A DNA stretch of 6,981 bases from an uncultured Coriobacteriaceae bacterium (GTDB lineage Bacteria; Actinomycetota; Coriobacteriia; Coriobacteriales; UMGS124): NCBI GenBank assembly GCA_902783515.1, contig CACZRK010000393.1:1-6981 (forward strand), read 5' to 3'. Under the pieces are notes generated by a model. The model worked only from the letters and a program-made list of their open reading frames with translations, made no database searches and had not been told where the DNA came from. The first letter of the stretch is position 1, and each line of letters starts with the position of its first letter. Below are positions 1 to 4,238 of the stretch, piece after piece. The position numbers and the translations under genes are program-made.

Positions 1-117
1 ACCGACGACGAAGAGCGCCTTCTCAGCTACTGGCATGCCATGAGCGACAGCCAGAGGGACGCCCTCCTCAAATTGCTCGGCGAGTTCCTGCCGACGTCGC
101 AAAATGATGACTCGTAA
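1..117 (+). CDS. C-terminal end of a probable helix-turn-helix (Xre/CI-like) repressor, 5' partial
   Basis: The first 38 codons are open in frame 1 and end in TAA at 115-117. The visible part contains the stretch MSDSQRDALLKLLGEFL, an amphipathic segment like the tail of many Xre/CI-type repressors, where a 'LS-x-x-(D/Q)R-x-A-L-L-x-L-L' helix follows the DNA-binding domain. The DNA-binding domain lies outside the window, so the family is inferred from this tail and from position: directly downstream are two near-identical palindromes suited to a dimeric repressor, followed by an excisionase-type gene. If right, it would be the element's lysogeny-type regulator acting on the 136-206 operators. 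It could also be an unrelated small helical protein. No terminator is seen after the stop. Confidence 0.45.
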   Translation, partial: TDDEERLLSYWHAMSDSQRDALLKLLGEFLPTSQNDDS

Positions 118-135
118 TTAAACCGGATCCACACA

Positions 136-153
136 TTGGCCTATATAGGCCAA
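136..153. promoter_or_regulatory. Operator palindrome O1 (perfect, 18 bp)
   Basis: TTGGCCTATATAGGCCAA is its own reverse complement over all 18 bases. A half-site TTGGCC follows at 155-160. The centre (TATATA) resembles a -10 element, so protein binding here could cover a promoter. Its position just after the presumed repressor gene and before the excisionase gene suggests a repressor operator. The identity of the binding protein is inferred. Confidence 0.7.
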
Positions 154-188
154 CTTGGCCTTTGATACAGGTCGCACTCTTCGGGGGA

Positions 189-206
189 TTGGCCGATATA
201 GGCCAG
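189..206. promoter_or_regulatory. Operator palindrome O2 (near-copy of O1)
   Basis: TTGGCCGATATAGGCCAG matches O1 at 16 of 18 positions and keeps both TTGGCC/GGCCA arms. The centres of O1 and O2 are 53 bp apart, about five helical turns, so two dimers would sit on the same face of the helix and could bind cooperatively or loop the DNA between them. This is the usual layout of a phage-type repressor control region. Confidence 0.68.
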
Positions 207-228
207 TCCCCATTTTTGCCTTCGAGCA

Positions 229-244
229 TAGAACGTGTGTTCTA
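229..244. promoter_or_regulatory. Probable LexA (SOS) box before the excision/replication operon
   Basis: TAGAACGTGTGTTCTA is an inverted repeat with 6-bp arms around GTGT. Its core GAAC-N4-GTTC is the LexA-binding core known from Bacillus and many Actinobacteria (consensus CGAAC-N4-GTTCG; here the outer bases are A and T). A weak -35-like TTGCCT lies at 216-221, and AT-rich TATTTAT overlaps the box's right edge at 243-249, so bound LexA would overlap a possible promoter about 80 bases before the excisionase start. SOS control of the operon is therefore plausible. Promoter positions are weak guesses. Confidence 0.62.
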
Positions 245-328
245 TTTATCGCGGTGTACTCTGCTATCCGAAAGCCACGCATAGGGCGCGGCCATCAGCA
301 GGCGCGCGAGCGCCGGAGAGGAGTCTGG

Positions 329-535
329 ATGAGTAGGCCACGATATGAGACGGAACGCCTGACGATGACGCCGCAGGAGGTCGCGAGCCTGTTGGGCTGT
401 TCGCCGAAGCACGTCCGTGACATGTGCGCCGACGGCAGGATCAGGGCGGCCCAGATCGGCAAGCTGTGGCACATCAACCGCGCCGCGCTACTGGAGCAGC
501 TCGGGCTAGATGAGGAGGAGGTTGTCCATGAATAA
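329..535 (+). CDS. Excisionase-type small DNA-binding protein (MerR-like HTH)
   Basis: This 68-residue protein is almost entirely one winged-helix DNA-binding domain of the excisionase/HTH_17 type. Residues 13-49 run from MTPQEVASLLGCSPKHVR to the wing ending IGKLWHI, matching the family pattern 'T-x-x-E-(V/A)-A-x-L-L-x-(V/C)-S-x-x-x-V-R...G-R-I...(I/V)-G-(R/K)-x-W-(R/H)-I'. Such proteins bend DNA at attachment sites and direct integrases towards excision, or act as AlpA-like regulators. The ATG at 329 is chosen because a strong ribosome site (GGAGAGGAG, 315-323) precedes it; an open frame runs back to 155 but crosses the operators and LexA-like site and has poor codon quality. It is the first gene of the operon and overlaps the next gene by 8 bases. 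The family is fairly sure; the exact role (excision, regulation or replication initiation) is not. Confidence 0.85.
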   Translation: MSRPRYETERLTMTPQEVASLLGCSPKHVRDMCADGRIRAAQIGKLWHINRAALLEQLGLDEEEVVHE

Positions 536-944
536 GAAAAGCGGCGCCGAGGATGTTGCCGCATCCAAGGCGCCATCTAACCAGGACACGGAGTCCGACA
601 TGATTATCGTCCCCTCCACAGTGGAGAGCAAATTCACCACGCAACAATTAGAGCGCGCCCACCGAACGATCAGCCGCGCCAAGGCTTGGACGCGCGAGAA
701 CCCGTCCGCGTGGCAGCGCATGAACGAACTTGCGCTCGAAGACGCGGGGCGCGGGAAGCGTGTCTCGGGCAGCGCGCTTGTCGAAGACTGCCGCAAGAAG
801 GATTTCACCGACGTCTACGGGAAGGCGACCAGGGTCAACAACGACCTCGCCCCGATGCTCGCCCGCCTCATCTCAAAGGGGAACCCGTCCGTCGCGCGTC
901 ACGTGGAGATGCGCACGAGCATCTATGAGGAGGTGGGCTACTGA
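528..944 (+). CDS. Conserved-looking element protein of unknown function, 138 aa
   Basis: Residues 1-35 are polar and probably disordered. Residues 38-138 form a compact-looking domain with the landmarks RAKAWTRENPSAW (50-62), an (E/D)-D-A-G-R-G-K-R-V-S segment (71-80), DFTD (92-95), NNDLAPMLARLI (104-115) and a C-terminal ETR-like stretch, here EMRTSIYEEV (127-136). From memory, proteins with this 'AW-x-x-ENP-x-AW ... RVN(N)-x-x-x-P ... R-S' pattern recur in actinobacterial and coriobacterial mobile elements beside rep genes, but I know of no tested function. The start at 528 has the ribosome site GAGGAGG just upstream, inside the end of the preceding gene; the alternative ATG at 510 would add six residues. 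The gene lies between the excisionase and replication genes, so a role in initiation or DNA binding is possible, but this is only context. Confidence 0.75.
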   Translation: MNKKSGAEDVAASKAPSNQDTESDMIIVPSTVESKFTTQQLERAHRTISRAKAWTRENPSAWQRMNELALEDAGRGKRVSGSALVEDCRKKDFTDVYGKATRVNNDLAPMLARLISKGNPSVARHVEMRTSIYEEVGY

Positions 945-1153
945 TGGCTGAACGGGATGAGGCGATCTTCGGGATTGAGGACCGCCGGCAGAACGCGCTT
1001 CAGTTCATGCGCTGTCCGTTCAAGTCGGGCGACCCGTGCGATGGCGAATGGTGCGCCCTCTCGCTGGATCTCGACGGCTACATGTGCTCCTTCGCGGTGA
1101 TAGCGGGCACGTTGCTCCGCGGCGGCAACGTGGCGGAGGTGGGGAGCGAATGA
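944..1153 (+). CDS. Small four-cysteine protein, possible zinc-binding, 69 aa
   Basis: The start ATG (944-946) overlaps the previous gene's TGA by one base (TGATG), so it is probably made by re-initiation. The protein has four cysteines, C24, C32, C37 and C48, in the pattern CPF-x5-DPC-x4-C-x10-C, followed by a short hydrophobic helix (AVIAGTLL, 51-58). The spacing could hold one zinc ion as a small zinc-knuckle fold; the residues show the cysteines directly, while metal binding is inference. I recognise a recurrent type of tiny 'CPF...C...CAL...C' protein in element genomes, without known function. Its place directly before the primase gene, with overlapping stop and start codons, suggests a partner of replication proteins or simply an operon passenger. 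Confidence 0.7.
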   Translation: MAERDEAIFGIEDRRQNALQFMRCPFKSGDPCDGEWCALSLDLDGYMCSFAVIAGTLLRGGNVAEVGSE

Positions 1154-1665
1154 TGACGCTACCGTCATGCGACCAGATGCCGCGCGAGATGCTAGGGCGT
1201 CGGCAGTGGGTCACGTGGTCCTACGCGGAGCGCAACGGCAAACGGACCAAGCAGCCTCACGACCCGGCAACGGACATGCTCGCCAAGGTCAACGACCCGA
1301 CGACCTGGAGCACGTTCGAGCAGGCGGCCTCATCCTGCGCGCGGCACGGGCGCGACGGGGTCGGCTTCGTGCTCGCTCAAGATCGTGCCTTCACGGGCAT
1401 CGACCTCGATCACGTGATCGGCCGGGATGGCAGAGTCCGCATTCCGGAGGTCGCCCAGCTTGTCCGCGAGGCCAACACATACGTCGAACTCTCCCCATCG
1501 GGGGAGGGCCTTCACCTGTACCTCAGAGGCCCGATCCCGGATAACGTGAAGCGGGGCTACAAGAGCAAGGCCAGTCAGCCCGGCGGATGGGCGTGCGAAT
1601 GCTACGACTCGAACCGCTTCTTCACGGTCACGGGGAAACGTTACGAGGTGAGGGCAGATGCCTGA
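1150..1665 (+). CDS. Primase-polymerase catalytic domain (NrS-1 / AEP-like), separately encoded
   Basis: The 171-residue protein looks like the N-terminal catalytic half of archaeo-eukaryotic-type primase-polymerases found in phages and plasmids (NrS-1-like). Landmarks in order: LGRRQWVTWSYAERNGK (15-31), the typical opening; K-Q-P-H-D-P-A-T (35-41); DGVGFVL (69-75); GIDLD (83-87) with the paired acidic residues expected to bind metal; ELSPSGEGLHLYLRG (113-127), with the S-x-S-G-x-G-x-H-x-x nucleotide-binding signature; and ECYDSNRFFTVTG (150-162). It would make primers, and perhaps extend DNA, at the element's origin. Start: ATG 1150 overlaps the preceding stop by 4 bases (ATGA); ATG 1153 is an equally good alternative, with GGAGG and GGGGAG upstream. 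The protein ends straight after the FTVTG strand, where related proteins continue; the continuation is found at the start of the next gene in another frame. Confidence 0.85.
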   Translation: MMTLPSCDQMPREMLGRRQWVTWSYAERNGKRTKQPHDPATDMLAKVNDPTTWSTFEQAASSCARHGRDGVGFVLAQDRAFTGIDLDHVIGRDGRVRIPEVAQLVREANTYVELSPSGEGLHLYLRGPIPDNVKRGYKSKASQPGGWACECYDSNRFFTVTGKRYEVRADA

Positions 1666-3277
1666 ACTCACGATGCTGTCGGAGTCGTCGGCGACAGTGC
1701 GGGCGTTCTCGGAGAGGTTCCTTGCGCGAGCGGACGCCCCCTCATCCCCATCCCCTGTGGACGGCAAGCCGAGGGACGTCAACGCGCTCATCGAACGGAT
1801 GCGCCGCTCCAAATCATGGGACAGGATCGACGCGCTCATGCACGGCGAGCCGGACGAAGGTGCCGACAGGTCGTCGCTCGATCTCTCGTTGCTCAACTAC
1901 CTGGCCTTCTACTCCGACGGCGATCCCGCCCTCATGGACGCGGCATTCCGCGCGAGCGCGCTCTACCGCCCGAAGTGGGACGAACGGCACAGCTCGGACG
2001 GCAGGACGTACGGCCAGATGTGCATAGAGCGCGCGGTTCGAGACACCCAGTCCACAGCGAGTGACGGGAGGCGAGAGGTCGGGGGGCAGGCGCCCAGGGG
2101 CGCTCGGGCAAATCCCCTGAAGCTGACCAACATCGCCGACGCCCTCGCCGGTGGTCCGCCGACACCCGATCCCGCGCTCATCGACGGCGTTCTGCGAGTG
2201 GGGCAGAAGATGCTTCTCAGCGCGCCGCCGAAGGTCGGGAAGTCTTGGCTCGCGATCGACCTCGCGGCGGCGCTCGCGGCAGGCGGCAGGTGGCTGTGCT
2301 TTGACTGCGCGCGATGCACGGTCGTGTACGCCAACCTGGAAATCAGCGAGACGTCATTCCTCATCCGCTGCGATCGAGTCTTCAAGTCCAGGCAGTTCGA
2401 CGCCGACGACGCTGAACCCGTCCTCGCGTTTGAGGGCAGGGGCTACGATCTGGACGCCAAGGCGTTCGTGGACGGTCTTGTGTCGGCTTGGGAGAACGCG
2501 GGATACCCGGAGTGGGGATGCGTGATTGTTGACTGTCTCTATCAGCTTGAGAGCGGCGACGAGAACGCGGTGAAGGACATGCGACCGCTTGTCGCCCAGC
2601 TCGACAGGCTCGGACGCGTCATCGGCTGCGCGGTGGTCGCAGTCCATCACCACAGCAAGGGGGCGTCAGGCTCCAAGGCTTCGATCGACCGCGCGGCTGG
2701 ATCGTCGGTCTTCTCGCGGTGGCCCGACGCCCTCATCGACATATCACCGCTCGACTTCGAGGAGGCCGAGGACAACGAATCCTACTCACAGGCTTGTCGG
2801 GACGCCTGTCGGGACATGGAGGCTGTGGGGGCGGGGGCCTTCAGGATGTCATTCGACCTGCGCGAGTTCCCCAGGCGGAAGCCGCTCGACCTTCTCTTCC
2901 GCGACGGCACGTTCTTCCCCGACGTGGCCGGCGCGCTCGCCGAGTTGCCCGTGGTTGGCTCCTTCGAGGCGGGCGGCAGGCGGGGCGGGGCGGCGACGCG
3001 TCAGAGGAGCGCAAGGCAGCGCGAGACCAAGGCGGCGCTCATCGAGCAGTGCATCAAGGCGTGTAAGGACGACGGGGAACCACCTACCGCATCGAACGTC
3101 CTGAACCGATATAACGAGCGGGCGGGGCAGGCCGGACTCCCGGTGATCCAGAGGAGCACCCTCAACTCCTGGCTCAAGCCGTCGGGCGCTTCGATACCGT
3201 TCCACCTCGAACCGTCCCCGGAGGGGAGTGTCGTCACCCCTGACTCCGCGCCAAGCAGCGAGCCGCGGGAAGTTTAG
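1658..3277 (+). CDS. Primase C-terminal region fused to RepA-like RecA-fold replicative ATPase
   Basis: The 539-residue protein has three parts. Residues 1-130 match what normally follows the catalytic domain in NrS-1-like primases: ERMRRSKSWDRIDAL (46-60) and a helical domain with LLNYLAFYSDGDPALMDAAFR (78-98, shown in part), then RPKWDERHSSDGRTYGQM (104-121). Residues 155-365 form a RepA/AAA_25-type RecA-like ATPase: Walker A APPKVGKS (189-196), Walker B CVIVD (288-292), VVAVHHHSKG (326-335) and RAAGSSVFSRWPDALIDI (345-362). This family includes the hexameric RepA helicase of RSF1010. Residues 436-455 are a basic Gly/Arg/Gln linker; 456-515 is a small helical, probably DNA-binding tail. The ATG at 1658 has GAGGTGAGG just upstream within the primase gene and overlaps it by 8 bases. 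Unwinding at the element's origin, together with the upstream primase, is the likely role. Helicase activity itself is inferred. Confidence 0.88.
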   Translation: MPELTMLSESSATVRAFSERFLARADAPSSPSPVDGKPRDVNALIERMRRSKSWDRIDALMHGEPDEGADRSSLDLSLLNYLAFYSDGDPALMDAAFRASALYRPKWDERHSSDGRTYGQMCIERAVRDTQSTASDGRREVGGQAPRGARANPLKLTNIADALAGGPPTPDPALIDGVLRVGQKMLLSAPPKVGKSWLAIDLAAALAAGGRWLCFDCARCTVVYANLEISETSFLIRCDRVFKSRQFDADDAEPVLAFEGRGYDLDAKAFVDGLVSAWENAGYPEWGCVIVDCLYQLESGDENAVKDMRPLVAQLDRLGRVIGCAVVAVHHHSKGASGSKASIDRAAGSSVFSRWPDALIDISPLDFEEAEDNESYSQACRDACRDMEAVGAGAFRMSFDLREFPRRKPLDLLFRDGTFFPDVAGALAELPVVGSFEAGGRRGGAATRQRSARQRETKAALIEQCIKACKDDGEPPTASNVLNRYNERAGQAGLPVIQRSTLNSWLKPSGASIPFHLEPSPEGSVVTPDSAPSSEPREV

Positions 3278-3280
3278 TCG

Positions 3281-3408
3281 TGGTGGGTGGGTAGGGGCTA
3301 TAAGGGGGCTTCACCCACCCACCAACACCAGAAGGCATCTCTCCACAGACGGAGGGGATGGTGGTGTTGGGTGGGTATGGCCCCTTTATAGTCTTCACCC
3401 ACCCACCA
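3281..3408. repeat. Nested inverted repeat: two 12-bp-stem hairpins in opposite orientation
   Basis: Unit 1 has arms TGGTGGGTGGGT (3281-3292) and ACCCACCCACCA (3313-3324), a perfect 12-bp stem around a 20-base loop. Unit 2 has arms TGTTGGGTGGGT (3365-3376) and ACCCACCCACCA (3397-3408), 11 of 12 paired, again around a 20-base loop. The two units are also inverted copies of each other: 3281-3330 aligns with the reverse complement of 3362-3408, including ACACCA against TGGTGT and CTATAAGGGGG against CCCCTTTATAG. The DNA can therefore form two separate hairpins or one long one. It starts three bases after the RepA-like gene's stop and lies outside any credible gene. Likely roles are replication origin or priming sites, or a bidirectional transcription stop; no T-tract follows either hairpin. 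Confidence 0.9.
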
Positions 3409-3413
3409 ATCCC

Positions 3414-3422
3414 CTGTGGATA
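3414..3422 (-). promoter_or_regulatory. DnaA-box-like site beside the nested repeat
   Basis: On the minus strand this reads CTATCCACA, eight of nine matches to the DnaA box TTATCCACA. It lies six bases after the nested inverted repeat and next to replication genes, which fits an origin. A single near-match can occur by chance, and 3340-3347 holds a weaker TCTCCACA. DnaA use by the element is inference. Confidence 0.4.
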
Positions 3423-3448
3423 GAACACGACGCAAATCGGAGGCATGT

Positions 3449-3718
3449 ATGGCAGATGGGCAGAGAGGCCCGATCGAGGCCGCAGTTACGGCAGGCGACG
3501 AGCGCGAGGCTGTCTATCAGACGCTCAGGAAGACGGCCAAGCTTCTTGACGAGTGCGAGTCCGACCGAGACGCCCGGCCTCTCGCAACGACAGTCGTCCA
3601 ACTCTACGATCGGCTCAAGGAGCTGGACAAGGCAGCGGCGGCCAGAGAGAGCCGCAAGGCGAGCGTCTTGGAACAGGTGATGGCGCGGTACGAGGCTCGC
3701 GAGAGCGCGTGCGGCTAG
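3449..3718 (+). CDS. Small helical phage-type protein, 89 aa, function unknown
   Basis: The protein is mostly charged and helical. Residues 14-65 (from TAGDEREAVYQTLRKTAKLL through DECESDRDARPLA to YDRLKELDKA) read as two to three amphipathic helices; residues 66-89 are an Arg/Glu-rich tail. The pattern 'L-x-x-x-(I/L)-D-E-C-x-S-x-R-D-x-x-x-L-(A/S)-x-x-(L/V)-x-x-(L/V)-x-x-(I/L)-x-x-L' resembles small proteins encoded near HNH nuclease or terminase genes in actinobacterial phages, some labelled small terminase subunit; I cannot confirm this and give no name. Start: ATG 3449 with GGAGG at 3439-3443, five bases upstream; an in-frame ATG at 3416 would overlap the DnaA-box-like site and lacks a ribosome site. 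It is the last recognisable gene of the element, separated from the RepA-like gene by 171 bases. If it is a small terminase, the element would be a packaging-dependent satellite. Confidence 0.7.
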   Translation: MADGQRGPIEAAVTAGDEREAVYQTLRKTAKLLDECESDRDARPLATTVVQLYDRLKELDKAAAARESRKASVLEQVMARYEARESACG

Positions 3719-3727
3719 ACTGACATG

Positions 3728-3765
3728 GAGAGACGCCCCCCCCAGAATCGGCGCGGGCGTCTCTC
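3728..3765 (+). terminator. Perfect 11-bp stem-loop after the last element gene
   Basis: GAGAGACGCCC (3728-3738) and GGGCGTCTCTC (3755-3765) pair perfectly around a 16-base loop that includes most of an eight-C run. It begins ten bases after the stop of the 89-aa gene. No T-tract follows, so it is either a weak or Rho-assisted stop, or a 3'-end-stabilising hairpin. Confidence 0.55.
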
Positions 3766-4022
3766 GCTCTGTGGGCAGGTGACATGACGAGGCCAACGCG
3801 GCCATCGCCGACGTCATGCCGATCTCGGGCAACCCTGGATGTCAGCACCATCACATCGACGCACCCATGATGCTTTTATTCACATCGGGCGTTGTCATTT
3901 CAGACAGTCGCATCTAGGCAGGCGCGCGTGCTCAAGTCGATGCGCCGCGAGGGCCGATCCGCCCGGCCGCTGACCATCTTGCTCGCACAGCACCGACACT
4001 TCATCAGTGCGCCCAGCGAGGC
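3766..4022. other. Stretch without a recognised gene inside the element's right end
   Basis: No frame here gives a protein I recognise or a start with a convincing ribosome site. A second stem, CATGACG (3783-3789) with CGTCATG (3812-3818) and two internal GGCC blocks, lies near its left end. One plus-strand frame is open for about 43 codons before a stop at 3913-3915, and another runs from 3892 through the terminator at 4023-4049, reading its C and T runs as Pro, Gly and Phe; both look accidental. Since a strong terminator follows, the stretch is probably transcribed as a trailer or could hold a small RNA. Confidence 0.45.
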
Positions 4023-4049
4023 GACGCCCCCCCAGGGGGGTCTTTTTTT
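4023..4049 (+). terminator. Strong intrinsic terminator of the element's rightward operon
   Basis: A C-run (4026-4033) pairs with the G-run at 4035-4040, flanked by GAC (4023-4025) and GTC (4040-4042), and is followed at once by TCTTTTTTT (4041-4049). The hairpin plus T7 tract is a textbook factor-independent terminator. It reads only rightward and would stop operon transcription before the tRNA region, shielding the convergent tRNA gene. Confidence 0.85.
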
Positions 4050-4102
4050 GTACGGCCGCAAGCCCGCCCGGCGGCCTAGGGCCAAAATCTCCCCACCTGC
4101 GA

Positions 4103-4117
4103 AATCCGCAGCGGATT
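4103..4117. repeat. 15-bp palindrome near the element end
   Basis: AATCCGC (4103-4109), a central A, and GCGGATT (4111-4117) are perfect inverted repeats. It lies between the operon terminator and the TTATCCCG repeats, and 122 bases from the tRNA 3' end. A binding site for an integrase accessory protein or regulator is possible; nothing in the sequence proves it. Confidence 0.5.
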
Positions 4118-4124
4118 CGAATAG

Positions 4125-4182
4125 GTTTTATCCCGGCGTTATCCCGCTTGTTATCCCGGCACCGTTTTTTCCGGGATAAAAC
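4125..4182. repeat. TTATCCCG repeat cluster (three direct, one inverted), candidate att arm sites
   Basis: TTATCCCG occurs at 4128-4135, 4139-4146 and 4151-4158, with starts 11 and 12 bases apart, close to one DNA turn. The inverted copy CGGGATAA is at 4172-4179. The outer copies form a perfect 12-bp inverted repeat, GTTTTATCCCGG (4125-4136) with CCGGGATAAAAC (4171-4182), and the third and fourth copies give a 9-bp stem around an 11-base loop. Helically phased short repeats about 60-110 bases from a tRNA 3' end are what arm-type integrase or excisionase sites look like. The role is inferred from layout; origin iterons are the main alternative. Confidence 0.7.
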
Positions 4183-4185
4183 GGC

Positions 4186-4227
4186 AAAAACGAAAGCAGG
4201 CCAGGGACCTTAGCATCCCTGACCTGC
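4186..4227 (-). terminator. Intrinsic terminator downstream of the tRNA-Arg gene
   Basis: On the minus strand GCAGGTCAGGGA (4227-4216) pairs with TCCCTGGCCTGC (4207-4196), 11 of 12 bases, around an eight-base loop, followed by TTTCGTTTTT (4195-4186). It lies 12 bases after the tRNA's CCA end and would stop tRNA transcription before it runs into the element. Whether it is the host's own terminator or one brought by the element cannot be told from this window. Confidence 0.82.
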
Positions 4228-4238
4228 TGTTCTTTCAG

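Larger units (their letters stand above)
1..4238 (+). mobile_element. Right-hand part of an integrated mobile element next to tRNA-Arg
   Basis: The inferred element has a repressor tail, operator palindromes, an excisionase-type protein, a primase-polymerase, a RepA-like ATPase and a small phage-type protein, all rightward and tightly packed, ending beside the 3' end of a tRNA gene. That order (control, excision, replication, then tRNA end) is typical of integrated plasmids, phage satellites and cryptic prophages of Actinobacteria. The base composition is visibly less GC-extreme than the flanking mutase gene. No integrase, relaxase, capsid or large terminase gene is visible, so the class of element is open; the left end and integrase must lie outside the window. 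The right boundary is set at the tRNA by inference only, because no duplicated att sequence can be checked. Confidence 0.65.

Noticed and set aside
155..328. Longer N-terminus for the excisionase-type protein
   Set aside because: It would cover the operator palindromes and LexA-like box; a strong ribosome site precedes the ATG at 329.
938..1168. Minus-strand open frame opposite the cysteine protein
   Set aside because: No ribosome site and antisense to a coupled operon; likely a shadow of high GC content.
3281..3408. CRISPR array
   Set aside because: Only two units, in inverted orientation, with no regular spacers and no cas genes.
3228..3680. 150-codon plus frame and minus frames across 3234-3446 with repeated GGWVK-x-Y-P-P peptides
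   Set aside because: The peptide repeats are simply the translated nested inverted repeat; the rest overlaps real genes in other frames.
3892..4179. 95-codon plus-strand open frame
   Set aside because: It reads straight through the intrinsic terminator and the TTATCCCG repeats and lacks a ribosome site.
4125..4182. Classical DnaA-box cluster
   Set aside because: TTATCCCG departs from TTATCCACA in its last bases in every copy, so DnaA is not the first choice; phased att-type sites fit better.
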